Of a stretch of DNA of 64,000 nucleotides, positions 43,089-51,578 are shown piece after piece. The notes under the pieces were generated by a model. The model was not told the origin of the DNA. It did no database searches and worked only from the letters and a program-made list of their open reading frames with translations. A program made the position numbers and the translations under genes. Numbering within the stretch: the first letter of the stretch is position 1; each line of letters starts with the position of its first letter. This stretch comes from Burkholderia sp. OK233 (GTDB taxonomy: Bacteria; Pseudomonadota; Gammaproteobacteria; Burkholderiales; Burkholderiaceae). The stretch spans positions 4,092,001 to 4,156,000 of the forward strand of contig NZ_OCSR01000002.1 in assembly GCF_900230185.1 (NCBI RefSeq), written 5' to 3'.

Positions 43089-44000
43089 ATGACTTCGTCG
43101 ATACAACCGGAAGACCTCGCCTTCTTCTCCACGCTCGCCACAAGCGGTAGCCTGACCGCAACTGCGCGTGAACTCGGCTTGAGCACGGCGGCCGTGAGCA
43201 AACATCTGGCGCAAATGGAATCGCGCGCGGGCGTGTCGCTTGTCAACCGCACAACGCGGCGGATGAGTCTCACGCCGGAGGGCGAGCTCTATCTCACCCG
43301 GGCACGGCGCATCCTGAGCGAAATGGACGACCTGGCCCAGTTGCTCGGTGGCTCGCAAGCTGCCCCGAAAGGTCTGCTGCGCGTGAACGCGACGCTCGGT
43401 TTCGGCCGCAGTCACGTGGCGCCGCTGATTTCACGATTTGTGCGGCGCTTTCCCGAGGTTGACGTGCAGTTGCAACTCTCCGTCGACCCACCCCCGATTA
43501 GCGACGACGCCTTCGACGTGTGCGTGCGTTTCGGCGAACCGCCGGATGCGCGCGTGATTGCACGCAGGGTCGCGCCGAACCGGCGATTGCTTTGCGCTTC
43601 GCCTGCGTATTTCACCAAACGGCGCGCGCCGCGCAACCCGGCGGAGTTATCACAACACAACTGTATCGGCATTCGTCAGGGCGACGATGGCTACGGGCTA
43701 TGGCGCTTGACCAGCGGACGCGGCGCGGCCGAAAAGACCGAGACCGTACGCGTGCGTGGCAACCTCACCACCAACGACGGCGAGATCGCGGTGAAGTGGG
43801 CGCTGGACGGTCACGGCATTCTGATGCGAGCGGAATGGGATATCGCAGACTATCTCGCCGACGGCCGGCTGATCCATGTATTGCCGGAATACCGCACGCC
43901 GGGTGCCGACATTTACGCGGTATACCCGCAACAGTTGCAGATGACGGCGCGGGTGAAGGCATTCGTCGACATGCTGATAGAGACGCTCGGCGCGCGCTGA
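43089..44000 (+). CDS. LysR-family regulator (DmlR-like)
   Basis: A 303-residue LysR regulator. The helix-turn-helix is at about residues 10-66 (AFFSTLATSGSLTATARELGLSTAAVSKHLAQMES), followed by the effector domain from about residue 93 (GLLRVNATLGFGRSHVAPLISRF). It is divergent from the decarboxylating dehydrogenase, matching the E. coli dmlR-dmlA arrangement, so it probably activates that gene on D-malate or tartrate. No Shine-Dalgarno better than a weak one is visible. Confidence 0.88.
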   Translation: MTSSIQPEDLAFFSTLATSGSLTATARELGLSTAAVSKHLAQMESRAGVSLVNRTTRRMSLTPEGELYLTRARRILSEMDDLAQLLGGSQAAPKGLLRVNATLGFGRSHVAPLISRFVRRFPEVDVQLQLSVDPPPISDDAFDVCVRFGEPPDARVIARRVAPNRRLLCASPAYFTKRRAPRNPAELSQHNCIGIRQGDDGYGLWRLTSGRGAAEKTETVRVRGNLTTNDGEIAVKWALDGHGILMRAEWDIADYLADGRLIHVLPEYRTPGADIYAVYPQQLQMTARVKAFVDMLIETLGAR

Positions 44001-44015
44001 GTCAGCTCTTTCATG

Positions 44016-44032
44016 GTTCTGCAATGCAGAAC
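44016..44032. promoter_or_regulatory. Palindrome site A of the CTGCA-W-TGCAG set
   Basis: GTTCTGCAATGCAGAAC is a perfect 8-1-8 palindrome, 16 bases after the LysR stop and about 445 upstream of the porin. It is the longest perfect member of a set that recurs at 44150, 45670 and 57072. Confidence 0.6.
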
Positions 44033-44149
44033 TTCCACATCAACTGATCGTCTCGCAATTCAAACCGGATAATTCCGGCAATTCCCTTGTATTACATAGC
44101 CTTACGACGCAGTTAAAGCGTACATCCAACGCCAGGTGTTTTCCCTATT

Positions 44150-44170
44150 TTGGCCTGCATTGCAGTCCAA
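44150..44170 (+). promoter_or_regulatory. Palindrome site B upstream of porin
   Basis: TTGG-x-CTGCA-T-TGCAG-x-CCAA, a 21-bp palindrome with one unmatched pair, centred at 44160. Its centre is 28 bases before the TTGAC of the block at 44188-44217, the same distance as site C has from its block. Confidence 0.62.
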
Positions 44171-44187
44171 GCGAGCGATTTCCCCCG

Positions 44188-44217
44188 TTGACACAGAACG
44201 AACGATCGTGCCAAATT
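44188..44217 (+). promoter_or_regulatory. Promoter-like 30-bp block upstream of porin
   Basis: Starts TTGACA and ends CGTGCCAAATT. It is identical at 25 of 30 positions to 45704-45733 upstream of livH. TTGACA is a good -35, but 17 bases on CCAAAT is a poor -10, so it may need an activator or be an activator site itself. Confidence 0.5.
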
Positions 44218-44476
44218 GCGCCTGCATCCTGTGCGCAAGCATGCGATCAATGAGCTCTTAGCAGCGCCGAGCCGCCCCAGCACCCAGGAGACAAGCCAGC
44301 CGGCAGCCGGATTCGAGACGCGTACCAGCAGACCCACTATTTCGCATCCCTTATCAGATCGCGAGGGCTCTTTATCGCCTGTTGAAATCGCATCGCGCAA
44401 CAGATCGCCAGAATCTTGCAACACAAGCACTACTTCGCCAGTTCAATTGATTCCAATAAACAAGGAGACACGAAGC

Positions 44477-45568
44477 ATGCCGGCAAGTCATCGCAATCGA
44501 ATTGGAGCCATTCTTGGATTAGTGGGCGCATGCGCCCTGGGCACGGCCCAGAGCGCCCACGCGCAAAGCAGTGTCACGCTGTACGGTATCGTCGACGGCT
44601 CGATCCTCTACACCAGCAAAACGCTTAACGCGACCACCGGTCAGAACGCCGGCCATCAATACTCGTTCACCGACAGCGGCCTCTCCGGCTCACGCTTCGG
44701 CATGCGTGGCGCCGAAGATCTCGGCGGCAGCATGCGAGCGATCTTCGAACTCGAAAGCGGCATCAGCATTGCCAACGGCGCGTTCAGCAATTCGAACGGC
44801 AACGAGTTCGGGCGGCAGGCGTGGGTCGGTGTGGACAGCCGCTACGGTACGGTCAAGGCCGGCTTGCAGTTCTCGCCCTTCTTCCTCGCGGTGTACGACT
44901 TCGATCCGCGCGAGATGTCGTACTTCGGCAGCGGTCTCATCACCTATCTCAACAACGTCTATGTGACCGGCCTGTTCAACCCGAACGGCATTTCGTACAC
45001 GTCGCCGGAAATTGCCGGCTTGCAAGGCAGCGCGATGATCGCGCTGGGCGGCGCGGCCGGGAACTTTCAGGCGGGCCGCCAGTACTCGGCGAGCCTGCGC
45101 TACCACCTCGGCACGCTGACCGTCGATGCCGCGCTCTACAGCGGCAACGACGGCGGCAGCGCTGCATCGATCGCGATTCCGAGCGTGGTCGAATTCGACG
45201 GCCGTGCAATCGGCGCCAGCTACGTGTTCAACAGCCTGACCGTGAAGGCCTCCTACGTGCAGTACAAGGTGGCAGGCTCGTTCAACGATCGCGTCTATTC
45301 AGGCGGCGCCAGTTATCGCATCACACCGGCGCTGAACGTCGACGCTGGCGTGTGGGTCACGCGCGATGGGAACAACTCGTCGAACAATTCGATACTGGCG
45401 TCCACCGGGGTTGAGTATTCGTTGTCGAAGGCTACTGTGGTGTATGGGCAGGCCGGCTTCGTGACCAACCACGGCGCCATGCACACCGGACTGTCCGTCA
45501 ACAACGCACTGAACGAAGTGACCGGCACAACGGCCGGTGTGAATATCGGCATGCGGCACATGTTCTAG
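44477..45568 (+). CDS. Gram-negative trimeric porin
   Basis: A 363-residue outer-membrane porin of the Burkholderiales general/specific porin family. The signal peptide is MPASHRNRIGAILGLVGACALGTAQSAHA. The mature start SSVTLYGIVDGSILY and the motif GLSGSRFGMRGAEDLGGSMRAIFELESG are classic, and the C-terminus ends in Phe (IGMRHMF) for BAM recognition. AAGGAGACACGAAGC precedes the ATG at 44477. It shares operator and promoter motifs with the downstream liv transporter, so it is likely the outer-membrane entry for the same substrate. Confidence 0.93.
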   Translation: MPASHRNRIGAILGLVGACALGTAQSAHAQSSVTLYGIVDGSILYTSKTLNATTGQNAGHQYSFTDSGLSGSRFGMRGAEDLGGSMRAIFELESGISIANGAFSNSNGNEFGRQAWVGVDSRYGTVKAGLQFSPFFLAVYDFDPREMSYFGSGLITYLNNVYVTGLFNPNGISYTSPEIAGLQGSAMIALGGAAGNFQAGRQYSASLRYHLGTLTVDAALYSGNDGGSAASIAIPSVVEFDGRAIGASYVFNSLTVKASYVQYKVAGSFNDRVYSGGASYRITPALNVDAGVWVTRDGNNSSNNSILASTGVEYSLSKATVVYGQAGFVTNHGAMHTGLSVNNALNEVTGTTAGVNIGMRHMF

Positions 45569-45579
45569 CCAGTGCAGAA

Positions 45580-45625
45580 CGCGAGATGCCCGCGTGCCGC
45601 ACAAGCGGCGCGTCGGCATCTCGCG
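45580..45625 (+). terminator. Long hairpin after porin
   Basis: CGCGAGATGCC (45580-45590) pairs with GGCATCTCGCG (45615-45625), with GCCGC-ACAA-GCGGC pairing inside. It starts 12 bases after the porin stop. No T-tract follows, so termination efficiency is uncertain. Confidence 0.55.
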
Positions 45626-45669
45626 AACGGGCGACTTGATGCGCGCCATCTAAGTGACTTCCCTAATAA

Positions 45670-45682
45670 TCTGCAATGCAGA
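45670..45682 (+). promoter_or_regulatory. Palindrome site C upstream of livH
   Basis: TCTGCAATGCAGA, a perfect 6-1-6 palindrome centred at 45676, 28 bases before TTGAC of the conserved block at 45704. It lies about 250 bases before the livH start. Confidence 0.62.
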
Positions 45683-45703
45683 ACAATCAAATGGAAAAAC
45701 TTA

Positions 45704-45733
45704 TTGACGCAAAGCGAACGCCCGTGCCAAATT
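45704..45733 (+). promoter_or_regulatory. Promoter-like 30-bp block upstream of livH
   Basis: Starts TTGACG and ends CGTGCCAAATT, matching 44188-44217 at 25 of 30 positions. Between here and livH (45734-45929) no gene is seen. Confidence 0.5.
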
Positions 45734-45929
45734 TCTCCAGCGCCGCCCCCCATCACCACTTCCAGTTTGTGCCGATGGGTGCGTGTTTCAAGCGTCGACA
45801 ACCGTCGATAACGGTCGCCGGATTCGAGAAAGCGGCTGTTGTCCCGTCCGTAGTCAGGTGTGCGGCGATGCGTCCCCTGCAGTAAGGGTAACGATTGCAC
45901 CGCGTGCCGCCGTTGGAGGGTGTCAAAGC

Positions 45930-46799
45930 GTGGACATGTTTTTGCAGCAGCTTCTAAACGGCTTGACGCTGGGCGGCATCTACAGCCTCGTCGCACTCGG
46001 ACTTACGCTGGTCTACGGCATTCTCGCAGTGCCGAATTTCGCCCACGGCGCGTTTTACATGGTCGGCGCGTTCGTCTCGTTCTACCTGATGAGCCGGCTC
46101 GGCTGGAACTACTGGCTCGCCATGATCGGCTCCGGCCTCGCGGTCGCGGTACTCGCGATCCTCGCCGAGCGGCTGGTGTTCCACCCGCTGCGCAAATCTT
46201 CCGAATTGCATCCGATGATCGCCGCGATCGGCCTTCTGCTGTTTCTCGAAGCCGGTGCGCAGGCGATCTGGGGCGCGGACTTTCATCGTATGGCCACGCC
46301 CTACGCGGGAATCATCGATCTGGGCGGCGTGACCGCGCCGGTGCAGCGCCTGCTGATCATCGGCGCCGCGTTCGCGTTGGTGGTGCTGCTGCAACTCTTC
46401 CTCAAATACACGGTGATCGGCTCGAGCATCATCGCGATGGCACAGGACCGCGAAGGCGCCTCGCTGATGGGCATCGACGCCAACAAGGTCACGATGCTGA
46501 CCTTCGGCATCTCGGGCCTTCTCGCCGCCGTGGCCGCCACGCTGTACGCGCCGATCAACCTCGTCTATCCAGCGATGGGCCAACTGGTGATCCTGAAGGC
46601 CTTCGTGATCATCATTCTCGGCGGCATGGGCAGCGTGCCGGGCGCGATCGTGGGCGGGCTGATCATCGGCATGGCGGAGAGCTTCGGCGCCTTCTACATT
46701 TCGACCGACTACAAGGACATCATCGCCTTCGTGCTGCTGGTGGTAATTCTGTCGGTTCGTCCTCAAGGACTGTTCACCAGGGAACTGCGCGCATCGTGA
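45930..46799 (+). CDS. livH: Branched-chain amino acid-type ABC transporter, permease LivH
   Basis: A 289-residue inner-membrane permease with the LivH start DMFLQQLLNGLTLGGIYSLVALGLTLVYG and the EAA-like loop region MAQDREGASLMGIDANKVTMLTFGISG. A GTG start at 45930 is chosen because GGAGGG lies nine bases upstream; the ATG six bases later is an alternative. It is the first gene of livHMGF-livK. The substrate need not be an amino acid: such transporters often import aromatic or aliphatic acids when placed next to catabolic genes. Confidence 0.92.
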   Translation: MDMFLQQLLNGLTLGGIYSLVALGLTLVYGILAVPNFAHGAFYMVGAFVSFYLMSRLGWNYWLAMIGSGLAVAVLAILAERLVFHPLRKSSELHPMIAAIGLLLFLEAGAQAIWGADFHRMATPYAGIIDLGGVTAPVQRLLIIGAAFALVVLLQLFLKYTVIGSSIIAMAQDREGASLMGIDANKVTMLTFGISGLLAAVAATLYAPINLVYPAMGQLVILKAFVIIILGGMGSVPGAIVGGLIIGMAESFGAFYISTDYKDIIAFVLLVVILSVRPQGLFTRELRAS

Positions 46800-47818
46800 A
46801 ACCGGTCATGAAATTATTCGAAGGCAAGCTGGGCTGGACACTGCTGTTCGTGGTCGGTCTCGTGTTTCCGTTTCTGGCCACCAACGACTACATGCTCACC
46901 GTGATGTCCACCGCGTACGTCTTCGCGCTGGCCACCGTCGGGCTGAATCTGATCACTGGCTATACGGGGCAGTTCAATCTCGCGCACGGCAGCTTCATGG
47001 CGGTGGGCGCGTACACGGTGGGCATTCTCACAGTCGATCATCAGGTGCCGTTCTGGATCGCGTTCATTGCGTCGGGCGTCGTCGTCGCGATACTGGGTGC
47101 GCTGGTCGGCCTTGTTTCGCTGCGTCTGCGCGGCCACTACTTTTCTATTTTTACGCTGTGCGTCGGCTACATCATGTTTCTCGTCATCGAGAAATGGGAC
47201 AGCCTCACGCATGGTGTCTCGGACATCGTCGGCATTCCGGCGCCTTCGGGCTTCGGCATCGCCTCGTTTGAAAATCCGCGGCCGCTCTATTACCTGGTGT
47301 TCGCCTTTCTGGTGCTCGGCGTGTGGCTGATGCATCGCATCGTCGACTCGCTGCTCGGCCGGACCTTCATGGCGATCCGCAATAGCGACGGTCTCGCGCA
47401 GTCGCTCGGCATCAACCTGATGCGCAACAAGGTGCTGGCCTTCGTGCTGTCGGTCGTCTATGCCGGGCTCGCGGGCGGCCTGTATGCGGGCTCCGTGCGT
47501 TTTCTCGGACCGGATCTGGCCGGCGTCGAGCATACCTTCGACATGACCATGTACATGCTGGTGGGCGGCATCGGCACCCTCGCCGGCCCGCTGCTCGGCG
47601 CGCTCGCCATACCCTGGCTCACGCAGTATCTGCAGTTTTTGCAGGCGTACCGTTTCGTCGTGTTCGGCCCGATCCTCATTTTGCTGGTGATCTTTCTACC
47701 GAACGGTATTGTCGGTTTGTATAGGGCAAGAACGAGCCGGCGCGCGAAACTGGCAACGCCGAAAAGCGGCGGCGTCGCGCGTCAATCGCAGCCCACGCGC
47801 GGAGACCGTCATGCTTGA
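46796..47818 (+). CDS. livM: Branched-chain amino acid-type ABC transporter, permease LivM
   Basis: A 340-residue permease. Hydrophobic segments include TLLFVVGLVFPFLA, AYVFALATVGLNLITGYTGQF (the LivM signature) and YRFVVFGPILILLVIFLPNG. The coupling loop is FMAIRNSDGLAQSLGIN. A GTG at 46796 overlaps the livH stop (GTGA), consistent with coupling; the ATG at 46808 is a possible alternative. The C-terminal 30 residues are basic and overlap livG by eight bases. Confidence 0.91.
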   Translation: MKPVMKLFEGKLGWTLLFVVGLVFPFLATNDYMLTVMSTAYVFALATVGLNLITGYTGQFNLAHGSFMAVGAYTVGILTVDHQVPFWIAFIASGVVVAILGALVGLVSLRLRGHYFSIFTLCVGYIMFLVIEKWDSLTHGVSDIVGIPAPSGFGIASFENPRPLYYLVFAFLVLGVWLMHRIVDSLLGRTFMAIRNSDGLAQSLGINLMRNKVLAFVLSVVYAGLAGGLYAGSVRFLGPDLAGVEHTFDMTMYMLVGGIGTLAGPLLGALAIPWLTQYLQFLQAYRFVVFGPILILLVIFLPNGIVGLYRARTSRRAKLATPKSGGVARQSQPTRGDRHA

Positions 47819-48575
47819 AATCGACTCGCTCAGCAAACGCTTCGGCGGTCTCGTCGCGGTCGACGACGTCAGCACGCATATCGAAGCCGGCAAGATCAAT
47901 GCAATCATCGGGCCGAACGGCGCGGGCAAGACCACCTTCTTCAATCTGATCAGCGGTACCCATCTGCCGAGTTCGGGACGCATCCTCTTCAGAGGCCAGG
48001 ACGTGACAAAACTGGCGGCCGATCAGATGGCGCGCCTCGGTATCGCGCGCACATTTCAATCCACCGCGCTGTTCGACCGGGCCAGCGTGCTCGACAACCT
48101 GATCGTCGGCCATCGGCTGCGCACGCGCTCGGGGCTGTGGGACGTGCTGACGCATTCGGCGCGGCTCAAGCAGGAAGAACGGATCTGCCGCGAGAAGGCG
48201 CGCGAGGCGTTAGATTTCGTCGGGCTGTCGGCGATTGCGGAACGGATGGCGGGCGACATCTCGCAGGAAGAGCGTAAGCGCGCCGCCGTGGCCCTCGCAC
48301 TCGCGACCGTTCCGAGCCTGATGCTGCTCGACGAACCCGCCGGCGGCGTGAATCCCGAAGAGACCGAAGGCCTCGCCGAACTGATCCGCAAGCTGGTGAA
48401 ACACGGCGTGACGGTGTGCCTTGTGGAACACAAGATGAACATGATCATGAAGCTCGCCGATCGCATCATGGTGCTGAACTACGGCAAGAAAATCGCCGAG
48501 GGCACACCTGCCGAGATTCGCGCGAACCCGGCCGTGATCGATGCCTATCTTGGGAGCGAACATGCTGAAGTTTGA
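47811..48575 (+). CDS. livG: Branched-chain amino acid-type ABC transporter, ATPase LivG
   Basis: A 254-residue ATPase. Walker A is GPNGAGKTT and Walker B LMLLDEPAGG; the LivG type is shown by GIARTFQSTALF and EHKMNMIMKLADRIMVLNYG. The usual LSGGQ signature reads ISQEERKRAAVA, an atypical form seen in some LivG proteins. GGAGACCGTC precedes the ATG at 47811. It overlaps livM by 8 and livF by 14 bases. Confidence 0.93.
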   Translation: MLEIDSLSKRFGGLVAVDDVSTHIEAGKINAIIGPNGAGKTTFFNLISGTHLPSSGRILFRGQDVTKLAADQMARLGIARTFQSTALFDRASVLDNLIVGHRLRTRSGLWDVLTHSARLKQEERICREKAREALDFVGLSAIAERMAGDISQEERKRAAVALALATVPSLMLLDEPAGGVNPEETEGLAELIRKLVKHGVTVCLVEHKMNMIMKLADRIMVLNYGKKIAEGTPAEIRANPAVIDAYLGSEHAEV

Positions 48576-49269
48576 AAACGTCGCGCTCGATTACGGCAGT
48601 TTCCGCGCGCTGGACGGCATCACGCTGCACGCGGACGACGGCGAACTGGTCGTGCTGCTCGGCGCCAACGGCGCGGGCAAGAGTTCGATCTTTCTCGCGA
48701 CGAGCGGCCTGCGCCGCGCCACGAGCGGCAGCCTGCGCCTCGGAACGCGCGAGTTGCTCGGCATGACGCCCGCGCAAATCGTGCGCAACGGCGTGATTCA
48801 GTGTCCCGAGGGCCGCAAGCTGTTCCCGGGCATGTCGGTGCTGAAGAACCTCACGCTCGGCGCCTATGTGCATCGCGGCGACAAGGCCGGCAATCAGCGC
48901 AATCTCGACCAGGTGTTCGCACTCTTTCCGCTTCTCGCCGAACGCAAGGATCATGCGGCCGGCTCGTTGTCCGGCGGGCAGCAGCAGATGGTGGCGATCG
49001 GCCGCGCAATGATGGCCCGGCCCAAGGTCTTGCTGCTCGACGAACCGTCGCTCGGTCTCGCGCCGCTGGTGGTCAAGCAGGTGTTCGAGGTGATCCAGCA
49101 GATCAATCGCGCGGGCACGACGGTGTTGCTCGCCGAACAGAACGCGTTTGCGGCGTTGAAGATCGCGCATCGCGCCTACGTGATCGAGAACGGCCGCATC
49201 GTGCTCGAAGGCGATCACGCGAGTCTGATGAACAACGAAGCGATCCGGCGCGCTTACGTCGGCGGCTGA
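48562..49269 (+). CDS. livF: Branched-chain amino acid-type ABC transporter, ATPase LivF
   Basis: A 235-residue ATPase with Walker A GANGAGKSS, the LivF motif CPEGRKLFPGMSV, signature LSGGQQQMVAIGRAMM and Walker B VLLLDEPSLGLAP. GGGAGCGAAC precedes the ATG at 48562, inside livG. It pairs with LivG on the LivHM membrane dimer. Confidence 0.94.
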   Translation: MLKFENVALDYGSFRALDGITLHADDGELVVLLGANGAGKSSIFLATSGLRRATSGSLRLGTRELLGMTPAQIVRNGVIQCPEGRKLFPGMSVLKNLTLGAYVHRGDKAGNQRNLDQVFALFPLLAERKDHAAGSLSGGQQQMVAIGRAMMARPKVLLLDEPSLGLAPLVVKQVFEVIQQINRAGTTVLLAEQNAFAALKIAHRAYVIENGRIVLEGDHASLMNNEAIRRAYVGG

Positions 49270-49341
49270 ACGGATTTGATGCACCGCCTGACGCATGACC
49301 TTAAGCGTCAGGCCATTCGAACAATCCCAAAGGAGACACGT

Positions 49342-50526
49342 ATGACGATCAAACGCTTGTGCGGACGCGCTGGAGTGGTCGCGGCGGTCGCCACGACCGC
49401 GCTGCTGGGTTCCGGCGCAGTCATGGCGCAGCAGGTGGTGCATATCGGCTACTCCGGTCCGTTGAGCGGAGGCGCGGCGAAGTACGGCCAGGAAGTGCTC
49501 GAAGGCATGCAGATGGCGGCCGCCGACGTCAATCAGGCCGGCATCGAAGTGGCCGGCAAGACGATCAAGCTCGAAATCGTGCCGCTCGACGACAAGTACA
49601 ACCCCGCCGAGACCGCGATCAACGCACGGCGTCTCGCGCAGGAACAGCAGGCGGCTGTGGTGCTCGTGCCACATTCGGGTGGTGGCTTCGCCGTGCAGAC
49701 CAGCAACGAACAACAGAAACTATTGCTGCTCTCGTACACCAGCGTGCCGCAGATCAGCGAGCGCGGCAACAAGCTCACGGTGCGCATTCCGCCCGCGTTC
49801 ACGTCGTATCTGAACGCGTTCATCAAGTACGAAATGGCGACGTACGGCAAGAAGGTTGCACTCGCCGCCACCGATACCGACTACGGCAAGGTCTGGGTCG
49901 CCGCATTCAAGCCCGCGTGGGAAGCGGCCGGCGGCACGATCGTCGCGGACAATTCGATGTCGTATAACCGCGCCACCGATTTCTACAGCGGCGTGAGCCG
50001 TGTGCTGGCAGCCAAACCGGATGTGATGTTTATCGGCGGCCCGTCCGAGCCGACCGGCCTGATTGCGCAGCAGGCACGCGAACTGGGCTTCAAGGGCGGC
50101 TTTATCCTTATGGACCAGGCCAAGCTCGACGAGGTGGCCAAGGTGACCGGCGGCTATGCACCGTTGAACGGCTCGATCGGGGTATTGCCGTTGGCCAACG
50201 ATGAAACGCCGAATGCCAGAATGTTTGTGGAGCGCTTCCGCAAGAGCCACGGCGGACGGGACCCGAGCCAGGAAGTATCGCTGAACTACACCGCGGTCTA
50301 CGCAACGGCACTCGCGATGAAGCTGGCCGGCAGCGTCAGCGACGCGACCGCGATCCGCAATCAGTTCGATAAAGCCGTGAAGGCGCTGCCGCCACAGGCC
50401 AATCCGCAAAGTGTGACGGGCGTCGACGACCACGGTGGTTTCGTGATCGGTAACCCGGTTGCGGCGGTGGTTCAGGGTGGGCAGTTGAAGTCGGCGGTGT
50501 TGAGTTCGCTGACAGCGGCGAAGTGA
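49342..50526 (+). CDS. livK: Branched-chain amino acid-type ABC transporter, substrate-binding protein
   Basis: A 394-residue periplasmic protein. The signal peptide has a basic MTIKRLCGR start, a hydrophobic core and cleavage near VMAQQ. The Leu/Ile/Val-type fold begins VVHIGYSGPLSGGAAKYGQ; VLVPHSGGGFAV and SVPQISERGNKL lie near the ligand cleft. The ligand-contact residues differ from classic amino-acid binders enough that substrate cannot be assigned. AGGAGACACGT precedes the ATG. It is the last gene of the liv operon, closed by a hairpin. Confidence 0.92.
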   Translation: MTIKRLCGRAGVVAAVATTALLGSGAVMAQQVVHIGYSGPLSGGAAKYGQEVLEGMQMAAADVNQAGIEVAGKTIKLEIVPLDDKYNPAETAINARRLAQEQQAAVVLVPHSGGGFAVQTSNEQQKLLLLSYTSVPQISERGNKLTVRIPPAFTSYLNAFIKYEMATYGKKVALAATDTDYGKVWVAAFKPAWEAAGGTIVADNSMSYNRATDFYSGVSRVLAAKPDVMFIGGPSEPTGLIAQQARELGFKGGFILMDQAKLDEVAKVTGGYAPLNGSIGVLPLANDETPNARMFVERFRKSHGGRDPSQEVSLNYTAVYATALAMKLAGSVSDATAIRNQFDKAVKALPPQANPQSVTGVDDHGGFVIGNPVAAVVQGGQLKSAVLSSLTAAK

Positions 50527-50554
50527 CAACATGACGACGTGATATAGACGTAAA

Positions 50555-50581
50555 AAAGCGCCGTGGTTTCCACGGCGCTTT
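50555..50581. terminator. Bidirectional intrinsic terminator
   Basis: AAAGCGCCGTGG and CCACGGCGCTTT form a 12-bp stem around TTT. On the minus strand it is followed by six T residues, and on the plus strand by three. It separates livK from the convergent SDR operon. Confidence 0.88.
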
Positions 50582-50599
50582 GCGCATCTCCAATCCGGA

Positions 50600-51505
50600 T
50601 TACCCCTTCAACGCCTCGATAATCTGAACACGCACTTCAGGCCGCTCGGTGAACGGATCGGTCGGATTGCGCGGCGTAACGATATCCTCAGCGCGCGTTT
50701 TCACAGCGGCTAGCGCGTGCGGATGCGAAAAGATATAGAACTGCTCTTCGCGGATCGCATCGAACACCATGCCCGCGACCGTTTCCGCACTTACCTTCCC
50801 TGAACTCACCGCCTTTTCGCTCATCGCGCGCGACACGCGTTGCGATAAGGTCGGCGGCGTGTCGTTGTCCAGTTCGGACGGACGATTGCGATGCGCCTTG
50901 GCAATCCCCGTCGGTACGAAGTACGGGCACAGCACCGAGCACGCCACCTGCTGAGTGACCAGCGAAAGATCCTGGTATAGCGACTCAGTCAGCGACACCA
51001 CCGCATGTTTCGATACGTTGTACGGACCCATCATGGGCGGGTTGAGCATGCCGGCCATCGACGCCGTGTTGACGATATGCCCGCGGTAGTCCGGATCGCG
51101 TTTGGCGGCGTCGAGCATCAGCGGTGTGAAAGCCCGCACGCCGTGAATCACGCCCCACAGGTTGACGCCGAGCAGCCATTGCCAGTCGCGCTCGGTGTTC
51201 TCCCACACGAGGCCGCCGCTGCCGCCTACGCCCGCATTGTTGAAAACCAGATGCACGCTACCGAAGGCGTCGAGCGTGGCGCGGGCCAGTGCGCCGATTT
51301 CCTCGCCCTTCGCGACATCGACGCGGCGCGCGATGGCCTGTGCACCGGCCGCGCTCACCTCGGCGAAGGTTTCATCGAGTGCGTCCTGTTGCACGTCGGC
51401 AAGTACTAGCCGCATGCCAAGCTTGGTGCCGAGCCGTGCGAACTCGCGGCCGAATCCGGAGCCCGCGCCCGTGATTACCGCTACCTTGCCTTCAAAATTG
51501 TTCAT
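50600..51505 (-). CDS. Short-chain dehydrogenase/reductase
   Basis: A 301-residue SDR. The cofactor motif VITGAGSGFGREFARLG, the NNAGVGG motif and the catalytic Ser-Tyr-Lys set (NTASMAG ... YNVSKHAVV) are all present. The start at 51505 (MNNFEGK) is chosen with AAGGC upstream; an ATG 12 bases earlier is possible. It is the last gene of the minus-strand run SDR-ACAD-ACS-ACS-SDR. The substrate is unknown; a hydroxyacyl-CoA or alcohol intermediate fits the context. Confidence 0.9.
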   Translation of the reverse strand: MNNFEGKVAVITGAGSGFGREFARLGTKLGMRLVLADVQQDALDETFAEVSAAGAQAIARRVDVAKGEEIGALARATLDAFGSVHLVFNNAGVGGSGGLVWENTERDWQWLLGVNLWGVIHGVRAFTPLMLDAAKRDPDYRGHIVNTASMAGMLNPPMMGPYNVSKHAVVSLTESLYQDLSLVTQQVACSVLCPYFVPTGIAKAHRNRPSELDNDTPPTLSQRVSRAMSEKAVSSGKVSAETVAGMVFDAIREEQFYIFSHPHALAAVKTRAEDIVTPRNPTDPFTERPEVRVQIIEALKG

Positions 51506-51578
51506 GCCTTGTCCCATTGCCAGTTGGTGTGAGTTGGTCTATCCAGCCAGGTGTATTCAGACGTCTCGATACGCTGTG

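Larger units (their letters stand above)
44033..44476. other. Porin upstream region
   Basis: About 440 bases with no convincing gene. It holds palindrome site B, a 30-bp promoter-like block at 44188-44217, and a leader of about 260 bases. An antisense frame at 44113-44430 has no ribosome site and is not called. Confidence 0.5.

Noticed and set aside
44188..44217. Sigma-54 promoter on the minus strand (TGGCAC in the conserved block)
   Set aside because: The -12 element reads TTCG instead of TTGC in both copies and there is no gene in that direction.
44113..44430. 105-codon minus-strand frame in the porin leader
   Set aside because: No ribosome site, no recognised domain, and it overlaps promoter elements.
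49447..49460. TACTCCGGTCC in livK, resembling the right end of the hairpin repeat
   Set aside because: It encodes Tyr-Ser-Gly-Pro in the conserved N-terminus of the binding protein and lacks the left arm.
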